DNA from: Oscillospiraceae bacterium
GTDB lineage: Bacteria > Bacillota > Clostridia > Oscillospirales > Ruminococcaceae
Assembly: GCA_022768245.1 (NCBI GenBank)
Contig: JALEMR010000051.1
Span: forward strand, 42,600 to 106,599
Length of the DNA stretch: 64,000 nt
Reading direction: 5' to 3'
In this document: positions 18,953-26,971 of the stretch, in pieces
How positions within the stretch are numbered: the first letter of the stretch is position 1
Layout: each line of letters begins with the position of its first letter
The notes under the pieces: generated by a model
Told to the model about the DNA's origin: nothing
Seen by the model: the letters and a program-made list of their open reading frames with translations, nothing else
Database searches by the model: none
Translations under genes and position numbers: made by a program

Positions 18953-18991
18953 GGTTTTGAGATCACTCCATTTACAAATAATTATACATAT

Positions 18992-19058
18992 ATTATACCA
19001 ATATATAAAAGAAATGTCAATGATCCGCGGAGTTTTTTTCCTTGCCGATCATTGACAT
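18992..19058 (-). promoter_or_regulatory. GH5 promoter with an inverted repeat over the -35 box
   Basis: On the minus strand, TTGACA (19020-19015), a 17-base spacer and TATAAT (18997-18992) form a strong promoter. A perfect 12-bp inverted repeat, ATGTCAATGATC (19014-19025) and GATCATTGACAT (19047-19058), has one arm covering the -35. It could be an operator, or a weak terminator of the gene upstream (the arm is followed by TTCTTTT on minus). Confidence 0.75.
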
Positions 19059-19074
19059 GATGATTTTTAGTATG

Positions 19075-19740
19075 CTATTGTCTGTTGAAATAATCTATGC
19101 CGTCGTCGGGCTTGAAGTAGGTTCGGATATATCCGTCGGTGGATAACACCACAAATTCTCCCGTAGCTTCGAGAAAATAGATATCGTCACCGTCCTCCTT
19201 TTCGGTCTTATGGAGCGCGTCGGGGGAACTGATGACCTTGTTTGCTCCGTCAAGATATTCCTGTGCAGTGGAATAGCCGAACTCGCTGCCGTGCTTCCGG
19301 AAATGCTCTTCAAGGTAGCTGTCATAACGGAATGTGTAGTATTTTTCGGGCTCCTTTACGGTGACCTTAAGCCTTGCGTATATTTTTGAGCCGTCTGTAG
19401 CCCTTACATATATTACGGCAGTGCCTTTGCTTACTGCGGTTATCTTTCCCTTAGAGGATACCTTGGCGACCTTACTGTTTGACGATGAATAGGAAAGCTT
19501 TGTATTTGTCGCATTTGTGGGAGTTATCTTTCGTTTTATTTTGTAGGTATCACCCTCGGTGAGGGTTATTGATGAAGCGGACAGCTTTATCGACTTGATC
19601 TTTATTGATGAATTGCTTCCGTGATTGGAAGATACGGCGGTCAAAGATACTGTGTCAACAGGCTGTGCGGATGTGTTTATTCCCGCAATGCCCGCAATCA
19701 TTACCGCACAGGTCAGCAGTGAAATGAGTTTTTTCAGCAT
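19075..19740 (-). CDS. Secreted BIG2-domain protein with nuclease-toxin-like C-terminus
   Basis: Function not established. The 221 residues show a signal peptide (about 1-25), one BIG2 domain (about 46-128) closely similar to that of the neighbouring GH5 enzyme, and a compact C-terminal domain (about 133-221). The last domain has the pattern EEHFRKHGSEFG, EYLDGA, then FVVLSTDGYIRTYFKP and YFNRQ. This resembles small RNase-like (BECR fold) modules at the ends of polymorphic toxins, judged by pattern only; His146, His150, Ser200/Thr201 and Thr207 would be candidate active residues. No immunity gene is obvious alongside. GGAAG precedes the ATG. Confidence 0.6.
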   Translation of the reverse strand: MLKKLISLLTCAVMIAGIAGINTSAQPVDTVSLTAVSSNHGSNSSIKIKSIKLSASSITLTEGDTYKIKRKITPTNATNTKLSYSSSNSKVAKVSSKGKITAVSKGTAVIYVRATDGSKIYARLKVTVKEPEKYYTFRYDSYLEEHFRKHGSEFGYSTAQEYLDGANKVISSPDALHKTEKEDGDDIYFLEATGEFVVLSTDGYIRTYFKPDDGIDYFNRQ

Positions 19741-19776
19741 GAATATTCGCTTCCTTTTGATAAATTATTCGGATAT

Positions 19777-19805
19777 ATTATATCACCTAAACCACAAAAT
19801 GTCAA
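19777..19805 (-). promoter_or_regulatory. Sigma-A promoter of the BIG2 nuclease-like gene
   Basis: Minus-strand TTGACA (19805-19800), 17-base spacer, TATAAT (19782-19777), about 40 bases before the start codon. Confidence 0.85.
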
Positions 19806-19915
19806 GCTTTTGACGGGAAATATGAGAGGATTTTACTCAGAGTTCTGCGTGAAAATCGGAATATTTTCAGGAAAAAAGTATAGTTTACTGATTGATTACA
19901 AAGTCGAATTATGTC

Positions 19916-19944
19916 TTGACATCGGGAAAAATAAATTATATAAT
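19916..19944 (+). promoter_or_regulatory. Sigma-A promoter of the SGNH/deacetylase lipoprotein gene
   Basis: TTGACA (19916-19921), 17-base spacer, TATAAT (19939-19944), both perfect. The leader of about 80 bases contains AAAGGAGAG at 19985-19993, a perfect hairpin TTTTCGAT/ATCGAAAA (19996-20016), and a four-codon frame (ATG 20019 to TGA 20033) whose stop overlaps the main ATG. Confidence 0.88.
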
Positions 19945-20029
19945 AGAAAATGTAGAACAGAAAAAAATAATTTTATACTGAACGAAAGGAGAGCTTTTTC
20001 GATTTTTTATCGAAAATCATGGACAACAA

Positions 20030-21607
20030 ATGAATAAAAAGATCACGGCTGCTGCAGCTGCTTTGCTTGCAGTAAGCCTTATAACAGCCTGCGGTCAGCA
20101 AGGCGATTCGGATATCGACGCTGACGCTTCTTCACAGGATACTGCTTTCGAATCCTCATATAGTGACGTTTCACAGTCTGCGGAATCTGAGGTCGCTACG
20201 GTAAGCATGCCTGTTGTTACAGAAGCGGAGCCCGAAAATGTTTCTGCAGTTAAGCCTTATCTCAGCGAAATAATGTTCGTGGGAGACGATATGTGCGCAG
20301 GACTCACATATAATTCTGAGGTCGATAAGAATATGGTATTTGCCGAAAACGGTATGGCAGCTTCCGATATTCTTGACCATTCCTTTGAAAACGGCAATAT
20401 TGTTGACTTTGCAGCGGAGAATAAGCCTATGTATATATACGTATGGCTTGGAATAAATGACCTGTCTTACTGCAACGATTATGCCTACTATGTGAATATG
20501 AAATCTGTGATAACCGCTCTGCACGAGGCTTCGCCCGACAGTATCATCGCAGTGATGTCTCTGCCGCCTGTGGCTTCTGTCAGCTCCTGGGATAACGATG
20601 TATGCGGCGGAGGTGCAAGCTACGATATCTCTGTATATCAGGATACTATCGAGGGTCTTGTTTCCGATCTGGCTTCGGAAAAGATCGTCTGCATTGATTC
20701 ATCGTCTGTCCTTAAGAACGAAAACGGACGTCTTGACGAGGGCTTTGACAGCGGTGACGGTCTGCATATCAATGAATCGGGCTATGACGCAGTATGCAGT
20801 TATATAAACGTTAACCGTTTTTATAACGAATCTATGGGCGATGTCAAGGCGGAAAATATGCCTGTTGTTACGGAATCGCCTGTTTCCGATGAGAACCCGG
20901 ATATTACAGATACCGAAACAGATGTGGCAGAGGAATCAAAAACTGCTGATACGGAGATCATCGGCAAGGACGATCTGAAGGCTGAACGTGAGCCTTATAC
21001 GGTGAGCAGTCCAAAGGTGTGCTATCTGACCTTCGACGACGGTCCGTCGGATAATTCGGAGGCTATCCTTGATATTTTGAAGGAAAATGATATAAAGGCG
21101 ACATTTTTCGTGGTTGGCTGGTGTGTGGACGGCAGAGAGGATATTCTGCAGCGCATGGTCGATGAAGGACATACTATCGGTATACACACGTATTCTCATG
21201 ATTATGAGGAGATATACGAGTCCAAGGAAGCCTATGTTGATGATTTCGAAAAGGTCTATAATGTAATATATGATACAGTGGGCGTAAGGCCGTGGCTTTT
21301 CAGATATCCCGGCGGAAGCTATAACAACTTTAACAAGGACGTCGCCGATGATATAATCACCGAAATGAACGGCAGGGGATTTACTTACTTTGACTGGTCC
21401 TGCGCGACCTCGGACGCTACTGTGGGAGCGACCTATAACAGCTGTGTGGAGAATTTCAAGGATACATTATCCGGCGATTATGAAACTGTGCTGATGCATG
21501 ATTCAAAGGAACTGACCGTTGAATATTTACAGGAGATCATTGATTACGCCAAAGCTGAAGGATATAAATTCGAGACTTTAGATTCGGCTGACCCGATACA
21601 TTTTTGA
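20030..21607 (+). CDS. Lipoprotein with SGNH-hydrolase-like and polysaccharide deacetylase domains
   Basis: A surface-anchored protein likely to act on peptidoglycan or other polysaccharide. The 525 residues have a lipobox LITAC with Cys21, an acidic linker, an SGNH-like domain (about 78-265) and a NodB deacetylase domain (about 328-520). NodB motifs are complete: TFDDGPS (Asp336/337), HTYSH (His386/390), FRYPGGS, FDW and MHD. The SGNH domain keeps GINDL and DGLH but has GDD (Asp87) where the catalytic serine of GDS belongs. The start at 20030 is far from the best Shine-Dalgarno, which a hairpin may bring closer. Confidence 0.85.
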   Translation: MNKKITAAAAALLAVSLITACGQQGDSDIDADASSQDTAFESSYSDVSQSAESEVATVSMPVVTEAEPENVSAVKPYLSEIMFVGDDMCAGLTYNSEVDKNMVFAENGMAASDILDHSFENGNIVDFAAENKPMYIYVWLGINDLSYCNDYAYYVNMKSVITALHEASPDSIIAVMSLPPVASVSSWDNDVCGGGASYDISVYQDTIEGLVSDLASEKIVCIDSSSVLKNENGRLDEGFDSGDGLHINESGYDAVCSYINVNRFYNESMGDVKAENMPVVTESPVSDENPDITDTETDVAEESKTADTEIIGKDDLKAEREPYTVSSPKVCYLTFDDGPSDNSEAILDILKENDIKATFFVVGWCVDGREDILQRMVDEGHTIGIHTYSHDYEEIYESKEAYVDDFEKVYNVIYDTVGVRPWLFRYPGGSYNNFNKDVADDIITEMNGRGFTYFDWSCATSDATVGATYNSCVENFKDTLSGDYETVLMHDSKELTVEYLQEIIDYAKAEGYKFETLDSADPIHF

Positions 21608-21618
21608 TAATAATTTCT

Positions 21619-21664
21619 GACCGTTTCCGAGGATGATATTTCCTTGGAAACGGTCTTGTTTTTA
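21619..21664 (+). terminator. Intrinsic terminator after the deacetylase gene
   Basis: GACCGTTTCC / GGAAACGGTC, a 10-bp perfect stem extended by CC/GG pairs, followed by TTGTTTTTA. Confidence 0.85.
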
Positions 21665-21827
21665 TTGAAGCGGAATGAATTGAAGTAATAAAATTGATTT
21701 GATATGGATTATCTGTGCGGGGGGGATATGATATGCTGCCTTACAAGAGAGATATTGCCCTTAGATAAATTTCGCATAATCATAATTTCGCGCAATTAAT
21801 CTATCTGAGTTTACAGATTATTCATTT

Positions 21828-21986
21828 TTACCAATCTGGATCTGAATAATCCAATGAAAACCACTTATTAGAATAATCCTTGAAAAGTTCACAAAGAACT
21901 TCAGAATCAGAAAATTCGGGATTTTTTTCCTTAATAACATTTTCATCATTACTTATCTTACTAAGAATATCATTATAATAGAGCAT
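21828..21986 (-). CDS. Small AT-rich hypothetical protein
   Basis: A 52-codon frame (begins MLYYNDILSKIS, ends DYSDPDW) preceded by GGAAAGG about 8 bases before the ATG. It is acidic with no recognised domain, and its base composition is lower in GC than its neighbours. The remainder of 21665-22004 holds nothing else I recognise. The gene may be a remnant or simply chance; no family match is claimed. Confidence 0.3.
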   Translation of the reverse strand: MLYYNDILSKISNDENVIKEKNPEFSDSEVLCELFKDYSNKWFSLDYSDPDW

Positions 21987-22004
21987 AAAAAACAACCTTT
22001 CCAC

Positions 22005-22033
22005 TTGACAAATTATTATTTTTGGGTTATAAT
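22005..22033 (+). promoter_or_regulatory. Perfect-consensus promoter of an orphan small RNA
   Basis: TTGACA (22005-22010), 17-base spacer, TATAAT (22028-22033). No coding gene lies downstream on this strand. Confidence 0.88.
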
Positions 22034-22038
22034 CAAGG

Positions 22039-22136
22039 TGTTGATAAAGTGGGCGGTGGAAGTCACCCACATTAACAACGATTTTTGTTGATATGTAGTC
22101 GGTAAGCTTGGGAATGGTTGCCGACTATATTTTTAT
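22039..22136 (+). ncRNA. Orphan small RNA (about 95 nt) with bistable pairing
   Basis: Transcription from the upstream promoter would end at a hairpin TAGTCGGTAA / TTGCCGACTA (22096-22127) followed by TATTTTTAT. The 5' part folds as TGTTGAT(22039-22045)..GTG..GGTG/CACC..CAC..ATTAACA(22071-22077). The identical 7-mer TGTTGAT recurs at 22086-22092, so ATTAACA can pair with either copy, giving two exclusive structures. There is no open frame of note and no match to an RNA family I know. The convergent mutS2 terminator follows. Confidence 0.65.
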
Positions 22137-22162
22137 ATTCTTGTTGAATTTAAATTATCGAA

Positions 22163-22203
22163 TAAAAAACCCTCCGGAAATAATCTTCAAGAATTTCCGG
22201 AGG
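22163..22203 (-). terminator. Intrinsic terminator after mutS2
   Basis: On the minus strand CCTCCGGAAA / TTTCCGGAGG forms a 10-bp perfect stem followed by GTTTTTT, 9 bases beyond the mutS2 stop. Confidence 0.88.
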
Positions 22204-22211
22204 ATAGATTT

Positions 22212-24605
22212 CTATTTCAGCTCAACAATAGTAACGCCTTCTTCGCCTTCGCCGAACAATCCGTTTCTGAAGGACTTTACCGACGGATGATTTTTCAGAT
22301 GACGCTGTATCCCTTCGCGCAGGATACCTGTGCCTTTTCCGTGGATTATCGTGACGATGCCTGCATGAGTCATTACTGCATTGTCTATGAATGCGTCAGT
22401 CTCGATGATACCTTCGTCCACGTTCATTCCTCGGATGTCAAGCTCCAGCTGCGGTCTGCGCTGTATTTTCTTGCCCGACGGCGTTATGCCGCTTCTGCCT
22501 GCGGGCTGTCTCTTTTTCGGAGCATTGTCCGCAGCAGGCTTCTCAACGAGCCGCAGATTGCTTACCGTGGTTTTGGTTTTCATGATGCCTGCCTGAACGA
22601 AAACGTTTCCGCTTGAATCGGGCTCTCCCGCAACTATGCCGTTTTTGTTCATGCTCACAATGAATACGGGATCTCCTCTCTTAAGAGGACGAGGAAGCTT
22701 ATAATCGGAATTGTCCGCACCTCTGACGGGATTTGCTTCCTTGTACATTTTATCAATGGCAGACCTGCTGCGGGATTTTGCCTGTGAAGCCGCCTGCTCA
22801 AAATCAGCCTTGTTTTTTTCCTTGCGGAGTCTGTTCAGCTCGTCCAGCAGCTTGTCCGATTCCATGCGGCAGTTCTCAACGATGCGCATTGCTTCGATAC
22901 GCGCTCTTTCAAACTCGGAGTCCTTTGTTGCTTCAATGCGCTGCTTTTCCTTTTCAAGCTCAGCCTTGAGTTGTTCTTGTTCTGCTTTTAAAGCTCTTGC
23001 TTCTTCATTGAGCTTATCATATTCGATACGCGACCTTTCCAGCTGAGCCACGACCTCTTCAAAGTGCGTATTCTCGTCGGATACAAGCTGTTTTGCATTC
23101 CTGATTATATCCTCGGAAATACCCAGACGGGACGAAATATAAAACGCGTTGGATTTTCCGGGCGAACCGATGATAAGCTTGTAGGTAGGCTGAAATGTGT
23201 TGACGTCAAACTCGCAGGAGCCGTTTTCCACGCCATTCGTTTCCACGGCATACATTTTAAGCTCCTGATAATGAGTAGTCACCATCATGCGGCAGTTCCA
23301 TGTGCGCAGGTTGTTTATGATAGCCACTGCCAGAGCCGCGCCCTCTACAGGGTCTGTGCCCGAGCCCAGCTCGTCCAGGAGTATCAGCGAGCTGCTGTCG
23401 GCTTTGTTACAGATTTCTACCACGTTGCTGATATGCGACGAGAACGTGGACAACTCGTTTTCAATGCTCTGCATATCGCCGATATCCACTAAGATGTTGT
23501 TAAACACGGAAACATGGCTTCCGTCGCCTGCAGGAATCATAAGTCCGCACATCGCCATAGCTGTAAGAAGTCCCGTAGTCTTCAGAAGCACGGTCTTACC
23601 GCCCGTATTTGGTCCTGTGATGATGAGCGTATCAAAATCATAACCCAGCTTGATGTCCACAGGTACGACCTTTGCAGGGTCTATCAGCGGATGTCTTGCC
23701 TTTTTCAGGTCAACCTTTCCGTCGTCGGATATCTCGGGAACGGACGCCTTCATCTTGGCACCCAGATTTGCTTTTGCAAAATAGAGATTTATCTCCGCGC
23801 AGGTGTCGTAATCGGCAATAACAGATTCCGCACATCTGCCGCACTCTGCAGACATTTCTGCGATAATGCGTTCGATCTCTGCTTTTTCCCTGTCTTTAAG
23901 TATCTGAATGTCGTTGTTTGCCTCGACTACTGCGATAGGCTCGATAAACAGCGTGGAGCCGCTGGCTGAGGATGCATGAACGATTCCCGGAACAGTTCCC
24001 TTATGCTCCGATTTTACGGGCAGAACAAATCTTCCGTCGCGCATAGTGATGATGTTTTCCTGCAGGGACTTCTGTACCTCCGAGGACTTTATCATCTTGT
24101 CGAGACTGTCTCTTATCTTAAGTCCCGCGCGGGATATCTTCCGCCTGATATCGCCCAGCTCGGGGCTTGCGGTGTCGGCTATCTCGTCCTCGGACAGTAT
24201 GGAGTCGGTTATACGTTTTTCCAGCGGAGCGTTGGGAGTAAGCGATTCAAAAAGATAGTTCAGAGTCGTGTCTATCTCACCGCAGGCAGAATACCAGTCC
24301 GACAGAACATCTATCTGACGGAGCATCTGCGCGATATCGAGAAGCTCTCTAAGCGAAAGAGAAGCTCCCGACTGTGCCCTTCTCAGCGAGCCTGTGACGT
24401 TCTTGAAGCCGCTGAAGGACGGAGTGCCGTTCTTCACCGACAGGTCGAAAGCGTCAACAGTCTTTTGAAGCTCCTTTTTTACCGTGTCGATGTCGGAGAA
24501 TGGCTCGGTTTTACGTATCATTTCTTTGGTCTTTTCGTTGGAGGCTTGTTCTTCAAGCATCTCTAAGACCTTATGTAATTCAATGGTTTTCAAATATTTA
24601 TTCAT
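22212..24605 (-). CDS. mutS2: MutS2 family ATPase/endonuclease (also ribosome-associated)
   Basis: MutS2 suppresses homologous recombination in some bacteria, and in Bacillus and others acts in rescue of collided ribosomes. The 797-residue protein has the MutS core and clamp, a Walker A motif ITGPNTGGKTVLL near 330, LLDELGSGTDP, a long coiled-coil insert (about 515-625), a KOW-like segment, and a C-terminal Smr nuclease domain with LDIRGM and HGKGTG. The domain order is complete. It is the last gene of a run starting at phoH. Confidence 0.95.
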   Translation of the reverse strand: MNKYLKTIELHKVLEMLEEQASNEKTKEMIRKTEPFSDIDTVKKELQKTVDAFDLSVKNGTPSFSGFKNVTGSLRRAQSGASLSLRELLDIAQMLRQIDVLSDWYSACGEIDTTLNYLFESLTPNAPLEKRITDSILSEDEIADTASPELGDIRRKISRAGLKIRDSLDKMIKSSEVQKSLQENIITMRDGRFVLPVKSEHKGTVPGIVHASSASGSTLFIEPIAVVEANNDIQILKDREKAEIERIIAEMSAECGRCAESVIADYDTCAEINLYFAKANLGAKMKASVPEISDDGKVDLKKARHPLIDPAKVVPVDIKLGYDFDTLIITGPNTGGKTVLLKTTGLLTAMAMCGLMIPAGDGSHVSVFNNILVDIGDMQSIENELSTFSSHISNVVEICNKADSSSLILLDELGSGTDPVEGAALAVAIINNLRTWNCRMMVTTHYQELKMYAVETNGVENGSCEFDVNTFQPTYKLIIGSPGKSNAFYISSRLGISEDIIRNAKQLVSDENTHFEEVVAQLERSRIEYDKLNEEARALKAEQEQLKAELEKEKQRIEATKDSEFERARIEAMRIVENCRMESDKLLDELNRLRKEKNKADFEQAASQAKSRSRSAIDKMYKEANPVRGADNSDYKLPRPLKRGDPVFIVSMNKNGIVAGEPDSSGNVFVQAGIMKTKTTVSNLRLVEKPAADNAPKKRQPAGRSGITPSGKKIQRRPQLELDIRGMNVDEGIIETDAFIDNAVMTHAGIVTIIHGKGTGILREGIQRHLKNHPSVKSFRNGLFGEGEEGVTIVELK

Positions 24606-24622
24606 AGCTGTAAAATACCTCG

Positions 24623-25399
24623 TTATGGGTTTGTGTCCTTAACTTCGTTATAAAAATCAAGTGTTTTGAAATGGTGGTCAAGCTGTGTCAGAAGATATGT
24701 TTCCGTTATCTCGCCGAGGGAATCCAGCGAATCCCCCGTTATCTTAAAGGAGAACACCCTCTTCATGTCGGTCAGGCAGATAGTCCGCATGGCATGCAGG
24801 ACAGTCCTCGATATCCTTGCCGTAACGGGATAATATTCTTCTCCAACGGCGGAATAATAGATGTAGTAATGTCCTCCGCAGAGCAGCGAGCCGTCCTTGT
24901 AGACGAAGAACATGAAGTCGTCGTCGTACTTGTGACATTCTCGGCAGCCCAGCAGCAGCGGAGTATGTCCCACGCAGCAGACAAATCTCAGTTCAAATAT
25001 GCTTTTGAGCTGGGCGCAGCTGAACGTGCCCTCCGACAAAAAGTGGAGAGTATTCAGAAGCAGCCGCATAGTTTCCTCCGAGGGCTGCAGAGCCATGACC
25101 GCATATCTCACAAGCTCGGCAAAATAGGAAGCAAGCGCCACCTTGACGATATCGCTGCGAATGCCGTAAAATATGCTGACAGGCTTAGCGCTTTCAAGGA
25201 AATATCTTCCTTTGCGCTCATTGAAGCAGAACTCGGAGTAAGCGAAAAGCTGGGTGGAGCTGTTGGAACTTGCTGTCATCTTCTGGGCTCCGCGGGCGAA
25301 AATATCAATAACGCCCAGCTGTTCGGTTATTATAGTTACATTTCTGTCATTTTCATTGACATTTCGGGAGGAAATCACTATTCCCTTTGTGGTTATCAT
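24623..25399 (-). CDS. recO: DNA repair protein RecO
   Basis: RecO loads RecA onto SSB-coated single strands in the RecFOR pathway. The 258 residues have the N-terminal OB fold (KGIVISSRNVNENDRNVTI, LGVIDIFARGAQK) and a helical C-terminal domain with a cysteine-rich zinc region (CCVGHTPLLLGCRECHKY, LLCGGH). GGGGGAG lies 7 bases before the ATG. Its start overlaps the end of the small YqzL-like gene by 47 bases, which suggests coupling. The era-yqzL-recO order is the Gram-positive norm. Confidence 0.93.
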   Translation of the reverse strand: MITTKGIVISSRNVNENDRNVTIITEQLGVIDIFARGAQKMTASSNSSTQLFAYSEFCFNERKGRYFLESAKPVSIFYGIRSDIVKVALASYFAELVRYAVMALQPSEETMRLLLNTLHFLSEGTFSCAQLKSIFELRFVCCVGHTPLLLGCRECHKYDDDFMFFVYKDGSLLCGGHYYIYYSAVGEEYYPVTARISRTVLHAMRTICLTDMKRVFSFKITGDSLDSLGEITETYLLTQLDHHFKTLDFYNEVKDTNP

Positions 25400-25520
25400 T
25401 GATGCGCTCCCCCTTTATTCCGGAAAAGCTTTTGTTGTTGATGCCTTTGTATGCAAGGTAATCGTCGATACGTCCGCTGTGTTCGAATCTGTCCCAGTCA
25501 TTTTTGTATGTGTCAGTCAT
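25353..25520 (-). CDS. YqzL-like small protein
   Basis: A 55-codon gene between era and recO, starting MTDTYKNDWDRFEHSGRIDD. GGAGG lies 8 bases ahead of the ATG (25520). The W-x-x-F-x-x-(S/T)G-x-I-x-x-YL-x-(Y/F)K pattern and position match B. subtilis YqzL, a conserved small protein of unknown function between era and recO. The C-terminal 15 or so codons overlap recO in another frame, so the stop is late and that tail may be unconstrained. Confidence 0.75.
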   Translation of the reverse strand: MTDTYKNDWDRFEHSGRIDDYLAYKGINNKSFSGIKGERINDNHKGNSDFLPKCQ

Positions 25521-25570
25521 AGTACATACCTCCGTAAAGAGCTTGTACTATAATTATTCCACCGCACGTA

Positions 25571-26488
25571 TCATTTATCAGAGGAATTATTTGATAATCC
25601 GAAATCCTTGATGAAGAACTCGCGGTTGCGCCAGTCCTCCTTGACCTTTATCCACAGCTTGAGATTGACCTTGATGCGGAAAAAGCTTTCAAGGTCTTCT
25701 CTTGCGAGCCTGCCAATTTCTTTGAGCATGGAGCCTTTTTTGCCGATTATCATGCCCTTGTGGGATTCCTTTTCGCAGAAAACAACAGCGTCGATGTCGA
25801 GGATATCCTCGCCCGATGAAGTCACTCTTTCGGACATTTTTTCGACGGTCACTGCAATACCGTGAGGAATCTCGTCATGCATGAGCTGGAGAATCTTCTC
25901 GCGGACCATTTCCGCCGCCAGCACCTGTTCGGGCTGGTCGGTAAATTTATCGTCGGGATAATAATGGGGACCCTCTACGGCAAATTTCCCCGCTTCCTCG
26001 AGGACGATATCCGTTCCGTCGTTTTCCAGCACGCTTATGGGAATGACGGACGCAAAATCAAAACGGCTCGAAAATTCGGCTATTTTTACCGCGATATTCT
26101 CCTTGTTTTCCACAAGGTCGATCTTGTTCAGCGCAAGGATAACAGGTGTTTTTGCGGTCATGAAGCTCTGCAGCAGCTTAAGCTCGTCCTCACTCGTCTT
26201 TCTGGTGACGTCAGAAACGAATATTGCCGCGTCAATGCCCGACATGGAATCGCGGATAGAACGGTTCATATGCTCGCCCAGCTTATTGCGGGGCTTCTGT
26301 ATGCCTGGGGTGTCGATGAATACGTACTGTAATTCCCCCTTGGTGAGAACGCCTGTTATCTTTGTTCTTGTGGTCTGAGGCTTGTCGCTTACCATGGCTA
26401 TCTTCTCGCCGATAAGCGCGTTTAATAGAGAGGACTTTCCCGCATTGGGACGTCCTGCGATAGTTACAAATACTGTTTTAGATGACAT
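25571..26488 (-). CDS. era: GTPase Era
   Basis: Era is an essential GTPase that binds the 3' end of 16S rRNA and couples 30S assembly to growth. The 305 residues contain G1 GRPNAGKSSLLNALIG, G3 DTPGIQKPRNKLGEHM, G4 NKID, and a C-terminal KH domain with the GKKGSMLKEIG loop. Length is normal. It follows dgkA (3-base gap) and ybeY, a widely conserved rRNA maturation group. Confidence 0.97.
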   Translation of the reverse strand: MSSKTVFVTIAGRPNAGKSSLLNALIGEKIAMVSDKPQTTRTKITGVLTKGELQYVFIDTPGIQKPRNKLGEHMNRSIRDSMSGIDAAIFVSDVTRKTSEDELKLLQSFMTAKTPVILALNKIDLVENKENIAVKIAEFSSRFDFASVIPISVLENDGTDIVLEEAGKFAVEGPHYYPDDKFTDQPEQVLAAEMVREKILQLMHDEIPHGIAVTVEKMSERVTSSGEDILDIDAVVFCEKESHKGMIIGKKGSMLKEIGRLAREDLESFFRIKVNLKLWIKVKEDWRNREFFIKDFGLSNNSSDK

Positions 26489-26491
26489 GAT

Positions 26492-26971
26492 CTATTCCTT
26501 TCGCTCGTTATTGTTTATTCCGAATATAAAAAATATGCTTAGTGCGATATATATTATCACTGCGAGGATATACACGGGCTTTTCCGCAAAAAACAGATAA
26601 ATGCTGCGAAAAACGTCCATATCCCAGAACAAAAATATCCCTGCCGCAGCTGCAAATACGGCAGAAATCAAAACAGCCCCTGCGGCGCAGTCCTTAGCCT
26701 TTTCGGCAAGAAAGCTGCGTTCCCCCTTTGAGGTCAGGTCAACGGCACACTCAACAGCCGTATTGACAGCTTCGGAGGAAATAACAGAGGCAAAAACAAG
26801 AGCCAGCAGAGCGCATTCGCCCCGTGAAAGCTCATAAAATCCCGAAAGAAAAATGACCGCACCCATAGCGCATATGTGAAAGCGCATATTCCGCTGGGTC
26901 TTTATGCAGTAAATAATTCCTTTGAAGGCGTAAGAAAAGCCCTTGAAAAATGACAGGATATTTTTAATCAT
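26492..26971 (-). CDS. dgkA: Diacylglycerol/undecaprenol kinase family membrane protein
   Basis: In Gram-positives this small integral membrane kinase mainly phosphorylates undecaprenol to recycle the cell-wall lipid carrier. The 159 residues show a family N-terminus (FSYAFKGIIYCIKTQRNMRFH), three core helices, the catalytic motif SSEAVNTAVECAVDL, and AKDCAAGAVL. A fourth hydrophobic segment (about 131-152) extends the C-terminus beyond the usual 120-130 residues. Its start overlaps the ybeY stop by 4 bases. Confidence 0.92.
   Translation of the reverse strand: MIKNILSFFKGFSYAFKGIIYCIKTQRNMRFHICAMGAVIFLSGFYELSRGECALLALVFASVISSEAVNTAVECAVDLTSKGERSFLAEKAKDCAAGAVLISAVFAAAAGIFLFWDMDVFRSIYLFFAEKPVYILAVIIYIALSIFFIFGINNNERKE

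Noticed and set aside
22039..22136. Retron or tracrRNA
   Set aside because: No reverse transcriptase or cas9 gene is nearby and no matching repeat exists in the window.
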